Source: Actinomycetota bacterium (lineage in GTDB: Bacteria; Actinomycetota; Acidimicrobiia; Acidimicrobiales; CADCSY01). Taken from it: a stretch of DNA of 13,428 bases. Below the pieces are notes generated by a model that had not been told where the DNA came from, ran no database searches, and saw only the letters and a list, made by a program, of their open reading frames with translations. Position numbers and translations under genes: made by a program. This document shows positions 1 through 7,723 of the stretch, in pieces (within the stretch, counting starts at the first letter, position 1; each line of letters starts with the position of its first letter). The stretch is taken from assembly GCA_016178435.1 (NCBI GenBank), contig JACOTK010000042.1:1-13428 (forward strand), read 5' to 3'.

Positions 1-8
1 GCCCTTAC

Positions 9-84
9 GCGGACGTGGCTCAGCTGGTAGAGCATCACCTTGCCAAGGTGAGGGTCGCGGGTTCGAATCCCGTCGTCCGCTCCA
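9..84 (+). tRNA. tRNA-Gly (anticodon GCC), CCA encoded
   Basis: A full cloverleaf can be folded by eye. The acceptor stem is 9-15 with 74-80 (7 pairs). The D stem is 18-21 with 30-33. The anticodon stem is 35-39 with 47-51, around loop TTGCCAA at 40-46, which gives anticodon GCC at 42-44 (glycine, reading GGC/GGU). The T stem is 57-61 with 69-73 (one G-T pair) around TTCGAAT. Discriminator T81 is followed by an encoded CCA at 82-84. All stems are intact, so it should be functional. No clear T-rich terminator follows it. Confidence 0.97.
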
Positions 85-267
85 GGAGTATTGCAGTGAT
101 CCTGTGCGGGTCGACGGTCTTGATCCCACGGAGGTCGCCTTTCTGGTGCACGCTTTCCTGGTGCGCAGCCACGGTTTGGCTCCAGGTCCTTGCCCCGCAT
201 TTTGAGCCTATGGCACACGCCGGGCTCTGATCGGTCCAACGGGGTGCGGATCGATCCCGCGCTTGCT

Positions 268-283
268 GTAACGCAATTGTTAC
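268..283. promoter_or_regulatory. Palindromic operator-like site
   Basis: GTAACGCAATTGTTAC is an inverted repeat with 5-bp arms GTAAC/GTTAC and a 6-bp centre. It abuts the -35-like element of the predicted promoter for the secreted protein gene. It sits inside a second, wider inverted repeat: GCTTGC at 261-266 and GCAAGC at 293-298. Position and symmetry fit a site for a dimeric transcription factor. The factor is unknown, and no regulator gene lies next to it. Confidence 0.4.
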
Positions 284-313
284 TTGATCTTTGCAAGCAA
301 CTCCTTCTAGGTT
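284..313 (+). promoter_or_regulatory. Predicted sigma70-type promoter for the secreted protein gene
   Basis: TTGATC (284-289) and TAGGTT (308-313) are separated by 18 bp. They match a weak -35 and an actinobacterial TANNNT-type -10. A start of transcription near 320 would leave a leader of about 50 nt before the ATG at 373. This is prediction by eye; the -35 match is partial. Confidence 0.4.
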
Positions 314-372
314 GACGCCCGACGTGAGCCGGTACCCGGGGGGGAACTTCGCTCTTGTCGGTGGGGGGACTG

Positions 373-1770
373 ATGAGGGACTGGAAGCGAAGGGCTGCGG
401 CCGCCGGCTTGGCGGCGGTTGTGGTCGGTCAACTCGGTGGGGGAGCGCTCGCGGTCACTGCCGCCACGCCATCGCCGACCATGCCGGTAGGACGGGTGGA
501 CAGCAAGGTCCTCGGCATCGGGATCTTCGCTGCGGACTACACGCTGAACATCGGTGTGGGCGCATCCAAGAGCGATGTCCGCGACGACATCGTGCGGGGA
601 GACTCCTCGTTCTTCGACGCAGGCCTCCTCGGCGCCCTGGTGAGCGTGCTGGACTTTCCGACGCTTCGAAAGAACGGCGTGAGCGACGTCACCATCAAGG
701 ACATCAAGAGCCTCCTTGCCGCGCAGCAGCCGAGTCACGTCGATTCGAGAAACGCCTTGGAGGCATCGAAGGATCAGCCTCGGGTTCTCGGATGGACCAT
801 CTCCCCGACTCAGGTCGGGCCCGTTCTTCTCGAGCCCGGCAAGGAATGGGCCCGTGCGTCCAAGCAGCCGCTCGAGACCGAGGCCGTGACGACGGCGGTT
901 GCCGGGGCGACGGGCATGTTCGATCTGGCGGGCGGGACGGCCCACACCTACATCAGTCCCGAGAAGGCGATGGCGCACACCACCGTCGGCGATCTGGTTC
1001 TGGCGGGTGGCAAGGTGGTGCTCCATGGACTGGATTGGCAATCGAGTCAGACCATGGGCGCGCCGGCGCAGTCCGCCTTCTCGGTGCAGTCGATGGAGGT
1101 CGGCGGCCAAACCATCGACATGACCGACGCCGCAAAGGTGCCGGGAGCCATCTCGAGCGCGAACAAGTCCCTCGAGGGGTTCGGGGCAAAGATCCTCTAT
1201 CCGAAGGTTTCGGATGACGGCACGAGTGTCTCGCCACTCGGGTTCCAACTCGTCGACTCACCGGCGCTGGAGAAGTCGATCGGCGCCTGGTACCCGACGG
1301 TGTCCAAGATGGTCACCGACTGGGAGTTGAAGCAGACCGACAGCATCCCCGAGTTGGGACTGCTGTTCACGGTCCTCAACGTCATCGTTGGGATTCTCAC
1401 CGGTGACGGTGGTCTGAAGATCACGATCGGGGGTTCGTCGGCGGACCTGAGAACCGAGGCACGCCGACTCGGCCCTCAAACCCCCACGCCTTCGACCACG
1501 GCGCCCCAGGTGGGCGGTCTCCAGGTGGTCAATCCGGAGTCGCCGCCGGCCGACGGGGGGCCGCCCCCGTCGTCGCCACGCCCCTCTCCGGTGACCCTGC
1601 CGCCGGTGACCTTGCCACCCGTGTCGCTGCCGTTTACTCCCGGGCCCGATGCCAACCAGATGGCTCTCGGGACCCTTCCGGACACTTCGCCTGCGGCCGC
1701 TCTGCTCGGTGGTCTGGCGGCCCTCCTGCTCATCGCCGGTCTCGATCAGCTTCGAGTCCGAAGAACCTGA
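373..1770 (+). CDS. Secreted stalked surface protein of unknown function, C-terminal membrane anchor
   Basis: The protein has 465 residues. I chose the ATG at 373 because a G-rich ribosome-binding stretch (363-369) precedes it; a TTG six codons upstream is the alternative. Residues 1-31 look like a Sec signal peptide: basic MRDWKRR, a hydrophobic core, and AxA-like cleavage sites around 25-31. Residues 40-365 form a polar extracellular domain that I do not recognise. Residues 370-425 are a Pro/Thr/Ser-rich stalk with three PV(T/S)LP units at 406-420. The end is LPDTS (435-439), a hydrophobic stretch (440-457) and a basic tail RVRRT. That layout resembles a sortase sorting signal with a variant motif, but a plain transmembrane anchor is equally possible. 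It lies 91 bp upstream of the substrate-binding protein gene on the same strand, so it may be co-transcribed. The function is unknown, and a link to the transporter is inference. Confidence 0.85.
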   Translation: MRDWKRRAAAAGLAAVVVGQLGGGALAVTAATPSPTMPVGRVDSKVLGIGIFAADYTLNIGVGASKSDVRDDIVRGDSSFFDAGLLGALVSVLDFPTLRKNGVSDVTIKDIKSLLAAQQPSHVDSRNALEASKDQPRVLGWTISPTQVGPVLLEPGKEWARASKQPLETEAVTTAVAGATGMFDLAGGTAHTYISPEKAMAHTTVGDLVLAGGKVVLHGLDWQSSQTMGAPAQSAFSVQSMEVGGQTIDMTDAAKVPGAISSANKSLEGFGAKILYPKVSDDGTSVSPLGFQLVDSPALEKSIGAWYPTVSKMVTDWELKQTDSIPELGLLFTVLNVIVGILTGDGGLKITIGGSSADLRTEARRLGPQTPTPSTTAPQVGGLQVVNPESPPADGGPPPSSPRPSPVTLPPVTLPPVSLPFTPGPDANQMALGTLPDTSPAAALLGGLAALLLIAGLDQLRVRRT

Positions 1771-1847
1771 CGGATCGACCGGCCATCCACTCCACGCAAC
1801 CCTGAGGCACACGCGTCGAACAACCATCCGGAACACCTTCTCCGATC

Positions 1848-1853
1848 AAGGAG
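1848..1853 (+). promoter_or_regulatory. Ribosome binding site fixing the start of the binding-protein gene
   Basis: AAGGAG lies 8 nt before the ATG at 1862. It decides this start over in-frame upstream starts that would run back into the preceding gene. The rest of the 91-bp gap (1771-1861) shows no clear promoter or terminator. Confidence 0.8.
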
Positions 1854-1861
1854 CTCTACCG

Positions 1862-3721
1862 ATGTCGACCTTCGAACCCACTCGACCCGAGCCGCCGGCA
1901 CGCGGCACGCGATCACGAATCACCGCGATATCGGCCGACCCGCTCATCCTGCGGGGGTACGGTCCGCTCCTGGTGCGTATCCTGGTCGTGGCGCTCCTGG
2001 TGGCGCTGCTGCCGAGCCGACCTCCCGATGCGACCGAGGTGCTGAGCAACGCCACGGAGCGCTCCCCCTCTCAGGGGGCCGCCACGACCGGTGAGTCGGG
2101 GCAGGCTGCGCCGAGCGTTGGCACCACTCCCGGGACGCAATCCGGAGCGACCGGTCGCACAGGCGGGTCCGGCGCAACGACAACTGGGGGTGCCGACGGT
2201 GGGGGAAGCCAAGGAGCGGTGCCCGCATCGACGGGGTCGGGCCCGGGCGGCGGCACGGCGGTGACCGGTACGGGTTGTGAAGGAGGGGCCAAACAGGTCA
2301 GTCTCATCGCCTACTCACCACCCTGCATCCAGTTCAGTGGCGACAACGGTGGGGCAACCTCGCGAGGCGTCACGAAGGACAAGATCGTGATGACGTGTCG
2401 GCTCCCAACGGGTGGCGGCACCTACAGCTTCGAACAGCTCATCGGGGTTGCCGCCGCACAGGGCGTGGACATCTCGGACTCGTTCGAGGACCAGGTTCGC
2501 ACCGCGCAGACGATGGTGGACTACTTCAACAAGCACTTCCAGCTCTATGGGCGCCAGGTCGAGCTGCGCATCATCGACGGCAAGGGTGACCCGCTCGCGG
2601 AGATCCTCGGTGGCGGCCAGGAGGGCGCAGCAGCCGATGCGCTGACGGTGGCGAACGAGCAGAAGGCCTTCATCGATGCCTGCGCGCTGACCGAGCCGTA
2701 TGCCGACGCCTTGGCTCGCCAAAAAGTCATTGCGGTCGGCGCAATCCACATGTCGACGGGGTGGTATCAGCAACGAGCGCCTTATGCCTACGGCTACTTT
2801 CCCGACTGCACGAGACTCGCCCGCTCGATGGTTGACTATGTGACCAAACGTCTGGCAAGGCGTCCGGCATGGTTCGCCGGTGACCCGGCCTACCGCACAC
2901 AGGAACGGAAGTTCGGGTTGTTCATTCCGGATCAGCCGGAGTACCAGGGGTGCGCAAACATGGCGGGCGAGATGCTCGCCAAGCAAGGCCTGAGTTGGAC
3001 CAAGCGCATCGACTACGCACTCGACGTCAACAAGCTCGCCACCTTCGCAGCCAACGCAGTTGCGCAGTTCAAGGCTGCGGGCGTGACGACCGTGGCCTGT
3101 CTCTGCGACCCGATCTCGCCGATCTTCATGACCAGCGCGGCGCGTCAGCAGGACTATTGGCCCGAATGGGTGGGTGGGGGAGTGCTGTTGTCGGACGTCG
3201 ACGTCCTCGGCTCCTTCTACGACCAGGACCAGTGGTCGCATGCCATGACGCTGAGCTTCCTGTCCCAGGTCTACGGTGGCTGGGACGGCGAGGCGTATCG
3301 GGTGTACAAGGCGATGCGCCAGGACGAGCCGACGAAGTTGACTCATCACCTCTTCTACTACGGCATGTTGCACACGTTCATCGGGCTGCAGATGGCGGGG
3401 CCCAACCTGACGCCGGAGACCTTCCGCCAAGGGCTCTTCAACTTTCCCAAGGCCTGCGGTGAGGCCGGGTGTTGGAGTTGGGCGCCGGACGACCTCACGG
3501 CCATGGATGACGCTCGCGAGAGCTACTACAGCCCGACCGAGGTGAGCCCGCTGACCTGCCAACCCGGCCGGTACGTCACCACGCTCGGTGGACAGCGCTT
3601 CTCGGAGAACTGGCCGACGGGTGATCCCGAGTTCCCCGTGGGCCCGCCCAAGGACGTCGGGAAGTTTGGCAGCGCGATCAGCGAGGATGATCCCGGAGCG
3701 ATGTCCGAGTGCGGGCTGTGA
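1862..3721 (+). CDS. Branched-chain amino acid-type ABC transporter substrate-binding protein, N-terminally membrane-tethered
   Basis: The protein has 619 residues, against roughly 370-420 for LivJ/LivK-type proteins. Residues 1-32 are polar and basic, 33-51 form one hydrophobic helix, and 52-138 are a Gly/Ser/Thr/Ala-rich linker. There is no lipobox cysteine after the helix, so it appears held by an uncleaved signal anchor rather than by lipid. Residues 139-619 form the periplasmic-binding-protein type 1 domain. The stretch around YFNKHFQLYGRQVELRIIDG (221-240) matches the family's conserved 'FN..GG..GR.VEL' segment, and AGPNLTPETFRQGL (512-525) matches its C-terminal segment. Its role would be to capture a small solute outside the membrane for the importer encoded next. 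The reading frame overlaps the downstream permease/ATPase gene by 13 bp (or 4 bp if that gene starts at 3718), implying translational coupling. The ligand cannot be assigned; the Liv family also covers amides, urea and aromatic acids. Confidence 0.9.
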   Translation: MSTFEPTRPEPPARGTRSRITAISADPLILRGYGPLLVRILVVALLVALLPSRPPDATEVLSNATERSPSQGAATTGESGQAAPSVGTTPGTQSGATGRTGGSGATTTGGADGGGSQGAVPASTGSGPGGGTAVTGTGCEGGAKQVSLIAYSPPCIQFSGDNGGATSRGVTKDKIVMTCRLPTGGGTYSFEQLIGVAAAQGVDISDSFEDQVRTAQTMVDYFNKHFQLYGRQVELRIIDGKGDPLAEILGGGQEGAAADALTVANEQKAFIDACALTEPYADALARQKVIAVGAIHMSTGWYQQRAPYAYGYFPDCTRLARSMVDYVTKRLARRPAWFAGDPAYRTQERKFGLFIPDQPEYQGCANMAGEMLAKQGLSWTKRIDYALDVNKLATFAANAVAQFKAAGVTTVACLCDPISPIFMTSAARQQDYWPEWVGGGVLLSDVDVLGSFYDQDQWSHAMTLSFLSQVYGGWDGEAYRVYKAMRQDEPTKLTHHLFYYGMLHTFIGLQMAGPNLTPETFRQGLFNFPKACGEAGCWSWAPDDLTAMDDARESYYSPTEVSPLTCQPGRYVTTLGGQRFSENWPTGDPEFPVGPPKDVGKFGSAISEDDPGAMSECGL

Positions 3722-6700
3722 GTCCCGTCGAGGTCTCGACCGCCCGCGGCGTTCGCGGGTTGCCGGCCACCACGTGGTGGATGGGGGGAGCCGTGCTCGC
3801 ATGGCCGCTGCTTGCAGCCGTGCTGCCCTCGGGTCTGCCACTCGGCGTGGTGCTGCTTGGGCTCGTGCTCGGCTCGCTGACGGGACTCACGGCCATCGGG
3901 CTCGTCCTGATCTACCGGGGTGCCCGAGTGGTGAACTTCGCCCAGAGCGCACTCGGTGGTGCAGCGGGGGTCGTCGCGATCGAGATGTTCAGCGCGTGGC
4001 ATTGGAACTACTTCGTGACCCTGACGGTGGGTCTCCTGGTGGCCGGCGTCGTCGGGGCTGCCGTTGACCGGATCGTCATCCAGCGCTTCTTCTGGGCTCC
4101 CCGTCTGATCCTCACGCTGGCCACCATCGGCCTCGCCCAGATCTTCAGCGGCAGCCAGTTGATCATTCCCAAGATCTTCGACCAGCCACTCATCGTCCAG
4201 TCCTACAGGACGCCGGTCTCGACCGAATTCACGGTGTTCCCGATTCTGTTCACGGGTGACCATGTGGTCATCATGGTGCTCGTCCCGGCGGCGCTGGGCG
4301 TGCTTGCGTGGTTCCTGACACGTACGGAGCTCGGATCGGCGATTCGGGCCTCGGCCGAGAATGCCGAGCGCGCGATGCTGCTGGGCATACCGGTGCGGCG
4401 CCTCTCCACCATCGTCTGGGCGCTGGCGGCGGTGCTCTCGGCGTTGCAGGTCATGCTCACCGCCCCCATCCAGGGGCTCTCGCCCGAGGTGCTCAGCGGC
4501 CCGTCGCTGCTGCTGCCCGCCCTCACCGCCGCGGTCGTCGCCCGCATGGAGAGCCTGCCGAAGGCACTTCTCGCCGGCATGGGTTTGGGGGTGTTCCAGC
4601 AGGCGGTGTTCTGGAACACCTCCCGGGCGGGCCTCACCGACGTGGGGTTCCTGGCCGTCATCCTCGTGGCGCTGCTCGTCCAGCGGCACAAGCTCTCACG
4701 GGCCGATGAGTCCGCGCTGTCGAGTTGGGTGGGCGCGAGCGAGATGCCGCCCGTGCCCGAGGAGCTGCGGCACCGTCCCGAGGTGATCTGGGGTCGCCGT
4801 GGGTTGATCGGAGTCGTCGTGGCGCTCGCGGTCCTGGTGCCCCTGGTCATGACCGACAGCCAGTTGCTGTTGTTGGGGACCGTGGCGATCGTCTACAGCA
4901 TCGTCGCCATCTCCCTGGTGGTGCTGACGGGCTGGGCGGGCCAGGTGAGCCTGGGCCAGTTCGCGATAGCGGGAGTGGGGGCGGTGGTCGCAGGCCAGGC
5001 CTTCTCGCGTTACGACCTCGATCTCCTGCTCGCCCTCCTTGCGGGAGCAGGCGCCGGCGCGCTGACTGCGGTGGTGATCGGGCTTCCCGCGGTACGCATT
5101 CGAGGCCTGTTTCTCGCGGTCACCACCCTCGGCTTTGCCGTGACCATGTCGAGCTACTTCCTGAACCCGACCTATTTCTCCTCATTGCTTCCCCAGGAGA
5201 TCGAGCGTCCGTTGTTGTTGGGCCGTTGGAACCTGCAGGACGAGACGGTGCTGTACTACCTGTGTCTGGCAGTCCTCGTCGACATCGTCGCACTGGTCTG
5301 GATGATGCGTCGCACGAGGTCGGGCAGGGTCATGGTGGCCGTTCGGGACAACGAGCCGGCGGCCCAGGCCCGGGGCATCGCCGTCGGTCGCGAGAAGTTC
5401 ATCGCCTTTGCGATCAGCGGCGCGCTTGCGGGTCTGGCAGGCGCACTCCACGTCTTCGTGTTGAACGGGGTCCGTTTCGGGAGCTTCAGCCCCCAACAGA
5501 GCTTTGAGGCGTTCTCGATGGTCGTGATCGGCGGGCTGACCTCGCCGGGCGGCGCCATCCTTGGTGCGGTCGTCCTGCGTTGGGCCCAGTACGTGATGAG
5601 CGGTGGGCTTCAGCTGGTGGTGACCGGCGCCGGCGTCTTGTTGTTGCTTCTGGTCTTTCCCGGCGGACTCGGCAACGTGGCGCTTCGTCTCCGCCGAGTT
5701 GTGCTGCGCATCATCGCTGCCCGCGCCGGCATCGAGGTGCCGAGCCTGATTGCCGACCGGCGCGTCGATGCCGACCTGGGCCGTGCGCCACGTGAGGAAA
5801 AGGCCGTGGCAGTGGACATCACCGAGCGAATGGTCGTGGATCTGACCGGATCCGAGCCGACGAGACGGGTTCGGTCGGACCCGATTCTCCGTTGCGAGAA
5901 CGTGGATGTCGCCTACGGCAGTGTGCAGGTGCTGTTCGGTGTCGACCTCGACGTGGAGGAAGGCGAGGTCGTCGCACTGCTCGGCACGAACGGCGCTGGG
6001 AAATCGACCCTGTTGCGTGCCGTCACCGGCCTCACCCCTGCCTCGTCCGGACGGATCACCTTCGATGGTCGCGATGTCGCCAGGATGACCCCCGAGGAAC
6101 GGGCGCGTCGGGGAATCGCGATGATGCCGGGAGGCCGCGGCATCTTCCCGGGGCTGAGCGTGGGGGAGAACCTGCGGCTCTCGGCATGGCTTTTCCGGCG
6201 TGATCATGCCGAGGTACAGGCGGCGATCGCCGAGTCGGTCGAGTTGTTCCCGGCGCTCGGTGCGCGTCTCGATGAGCATGCCGGCCTGCTTTCGGGGGGC
6301 CAACAGCAGATGCTCAGCCTGGCCATGGTGCTCATCGCCAAGCCGAAGCTCCTGCTCATCGATGAGTTGTCCCTCGGCTTGGCGCCCGTCGTCGTGGGTG
6401 AGCTCCTGGATGTCGTCAAGACCCTCCGGGGCCGGGGCCTGACCATCGTCATCGTCGAGCAGTCCGTGAACATCGCTCTCGAGCTCGCCGAGCGTGCCGT
6501 GTTCATGGAGAAGGGCGAGGTTCGTTTCACCGGGCCGACGGCACAGCTGCTCGATCGCGACGATCTCCTGCGCTCCGTGTTCCTGGAAGGGGCCGGAGCG
6601 GGTCGTGGGCGGGCACGAGCCGGGGGCGAACAGGACGACCTCGTCGCGTCGATCGGCTCGCTCGATGACCTGGTCGTGACCCGGGACCGCGTGCCCAATG

Positions 6701-7632
6701 TGGTGATCGACGAGGGTCAATCGGCGATCGAGGCCCACTATGTGGGCAAGCTCTTCGGCGGGCTTGCCGCGGTCAACGAGGTGAGCCTTCGTATCGAGCC
6801 TGGTGAGATCGTCGGGATCCTCGGCCCGAACGGAGCCGGCAAGACAACCTTGATCGACCTCCTGAGTGGGGCCGTCGAACCAACCCACGGGCGGGTCCTT
6901 CTGAGCGGACGAGACGTCACGGGAAGCCCCGCCGATCATCGCGCCCGTCTGGGCCTTGGTCGTTCGTTCCAGGGAGCCCGCCTCTTCCCAGGCCTGACCG
7001 TCGCCGAGACCCTCCTCGTGGCAGGCGAGAGGTTCGCAACCTCCCGAGACCCCATCGCTGCGGCATTGGGTCTGCCGGCATCACTGGTTTCCGAGCAGGT
7101 CATGGCCGAGCGAGCCGAGATGCTCATCGACCTCCTGGGTCTGACCGCGTTTCGTGACAAGTATCTCTCGCAGGTCTCGACGGGCACGCGGCGCGTCATC
7201 GAGATCGGTTGCCTGCTGGCGCAGCAGCCCTCGGTGCTGCTGCTCGACGAGCCCTCGGCGGGCATCGCGCAGCGGGAGTCCGAGGCGCTCGGACCGTTGT
7301 TGACTCGGGTGCGTGACGCCACCGGCGCGGCCCTGGTCATCGTCGAACACGACGTACCGCTTCTCGTGGCAACCTGCGATCGGCTCGTCGCGATGAACCT
7401 CGGTGAGATCATCGCGGACGGCAAACCCCGTTCGGTCATCCGCGATGCCGAGGTGGTCGCGTCCTATCTTGGCAACAGCGGATCGGCGATCGCCCGATCC
7501 GGCACGAGGCGGGCGACGAAGCCGACGACAAGGGCGAAGCCGACGACAAGGGCGAAGGTCAACGGTGCCGCCGGAACCCGCGCCCCACGGAAGGCTCCGC
7601 TCGAGGCGAAGGAGAAGACGCCCACGTCCTAG
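3709..7632 (+). CDS. Single-chain Liv-type ABC importer: LivH-LivM-LivF-LivG fusion
   Basis: This 1307-residue chain carries all four core parts of an importer. Residues 27-330 are LivH-like permease (GLVLIYRGARVVNFAQSALG at 64-83). Residues 363-655 are LivM-like permease (VLTGWAGQVSLGQFAIAG at 405-422; AVRDNEPAAQARG at 544-556). Residues 726-960 are LivF-like ATPase: Walker A GTNGAGKST 759-767, signature LSGGQQ 861-866, Walker B LLLIDE 881-886, VEQS 916-919. Residues 1007-1255 are LivG-like ATPase: Walker A GPNGAGKTT 1039-1047, variant signature VSTGTRR 1156-1162, Walker B LLLLDEP 1176-1182, VEHD 1212-1215. Polar linkers lie at 660-725 and 961-1005. The tail (1258-1307) is rich in Lys, Arg, Thr and Ala. 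These four parts are normally separate proteins, and there is no stop or frameshift inside. GTG 3709 has GGAG 10 nt upstream; GTG 3718 is an alternative. It should work with the binding protein upstream; the substrate is unknown. Confidence 0.93.
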   Translation: MRAVSPVEVSTARGVRGLPATTWWMGGAVLAWPLLAAVLPSGLPLGVVLLGLVLGSLTGLTAIGLVLIYRGARVVNFAQSALGGAAGVVAIEMFSAWHWNYFVTLTVGLLVAGVVGAAVDRIVIQRFFWAPRLILTLATIGLAQIFSGSQLIIPKIFDQPLIVQSYRTPVSTEFTVFPILFTGDHVVIMVLVPAALGVLAWFLTRTELGSAIRASAENAERAMLLGIPVRRLSTIVWALAAVLSALQVMLTAPIQGLSPEVLSGPSLLLPALTAAVVARMESLPKALLAGMGLGVFQQAVFWNTSRAGLTDVGFLAVILVALLVQRHKLSRADESALSSWVGASEMPPVPEELRHRPEVIWGRRGLIGVVVALAVLVPLVMTDSQLLLLGTVAIVYSIVAISLVVLTGWAGQVSLGQFAIAGVGAVVAGQAFSRYDLDLLLALLAGAGAGALTAVVIGLPAVRIRGLFLAVTTLGFAVTMSSYFLNPTYFSSLLPQEIERPLLLGRWNLQDETVLYYLCLAVLVDIVALVWMMRRTRSGRVMVAVRDNEPAAQARGIAVGREKFIAFAISGALAGLAGALHVFVLNGVRFGSFSPQQSFEAFSMVVIGGLTSPGGAILGAVVLRWAQYVMSGGLQLVVTGAGVLLLLLVFPGGLGNVALRLRRVVLRIIAARAGIEVPSLIADRRVDADLGRAPREEKAVAVDITERMVVDLTGSEPTRRVRSDPILRCENVDVAYGSVQVLFGVDLDVEEGEVVALLGTNGAGKSTLLRAVTGLTPASSGRITFDGRDVARMTPEERARRGIAMMPGGRGIFPGLSVGENLRLSAWLFRRDHAEVQAAIAESVELFPALGARLDEHAGLLSGGQQQMLSLAMVLIAKPKLLLIDELSLGLAPVVVGELLDVVKTLRGRGLTIVIVEQSVNIALELAERAVFMEKGEVRFTGPTAQLLDRDDLLRSVFLEGAGAGRGRARAGGEQDDLVASIGSLDDLVVTRDRVPNVVIDEGQSAIEAHYVGKLFGGLAAVNEVSLRIEPGEIVGILGPNGAGKTTLIDLLSGAVEPTHGRVLLSGRDVTGSPADHRARLGLGRSFQGARLFPGLTVAETLLVAGERFATSRDPIAAALGLPASLVSEQVMAERAEMLIDLLGLTAFRDKYLSQVSTGTRRVIEIGCLLAQQPSVLLLDEPSAGIAQRESEALGPLLTRVRDATGAALVIVEHDVPLLVATCDRLVAMNLGEIIADGKPRSVIRDAEVVASYLGNSGSAIARSGTRRATKPTTRAKPTTRAKVNGAAGTRAPRKAPLEAKEKTPTS
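7521..7556 (+). repeat. Perfect 2 x 18-bp tandem repeat in the 3' end of the fused importer gene
   Basis: The unit GCCGACGACAAGGGCGAA occurs at 7521-7538 and again at 7539-7556, with a partial unit before it. The length is a multiple of three, so copy-number change would keep the frame. It encodes the repeated basic motif (K)PTTRA(K) in the C-terminal tail. Confidence 0.9.
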
Positions 7633-7644
7633 TGTCCTGCCCTG

Positions 7645-7664
7645 GCCATTGCCGCCGGCATGGC
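7645..7664. terminator. Weak hairpin between convergent genes
   Basis: GCCAT (7645-7649) pairs with ATGGC (7660-7664), and GCC (7651-7653) with GGC (7657-7659), leaving T7650 bulged and a 3-nt loop. It lies between the ends of the fused importer gene and the convergent MDMPI-like gene. There is no T-run, so intrinsic termination is doubtful. Confidence 0.25.
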
Positions 7665-7723
7665 GACAGGCGTGCACCGTCCTCTCGAGGTCACCCATCC
7701 CGGCCGTGCAGGGGGGACGAGTC

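Larger units (their letters stand above)
85..372. other. Intergenic region between tRNA-Gly and the secreted protein gene
   Basis: This 288-bp stretch holds no convincing gene. A 71-residue reading frame runs through the tRNA into it, but it is built from tRNA sequence and has no recognisable protein features. The left part (85-260) shows nothing beyond an 8-bp chance repeat of the tRNA 3' end (GCTCCAGG at 79-86 and 179-186). The right part (261-313) is locally AT-richer and holds a palindrome and a promoter-like pair, listed separately. Confidence 0.6.

Noticed and set aside
79..186. Copy of the tRNA 3' end (GCTCCAGG at 79-86 and 179-186) as an integration attachment site
   Set aside because: Eight bases are too short and too likely by chance; there is no integrase or mobile gene nearby.
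291..1248. Long frames of 308 and 313 residues overlapping the secreted protein gene on both strands
   Set aside because: They lack any signal, domain or sensible composition. The frame from 373 has a signal peptide, stalk and anchor, which is a coherent protein.
1649..1861. Upstream extension of the binding protein to a start at 1649
   Set aside because: It would overlap the secreted protein gene by more than 100 bp, and its added sequence looks like out-of-frame translation. The ATG at 1862 has a strong AAGGAG.
2315..3841. 508-residue open frame antisense to the binding protein gene
   Set aside because: It is a shadow of GC-rich codon use: composition is Arg/His/Gly-heavy, no domain is recognisable, and the opposite strand encodes a clear family protein.
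5182..6939. 585-residue open frame antisense to the fused importer
   Set aside because: Same reason: it mirrors the ATPase and LivM coding sequence, is rich in Asp/His/Gln/Arg, and has no motif.
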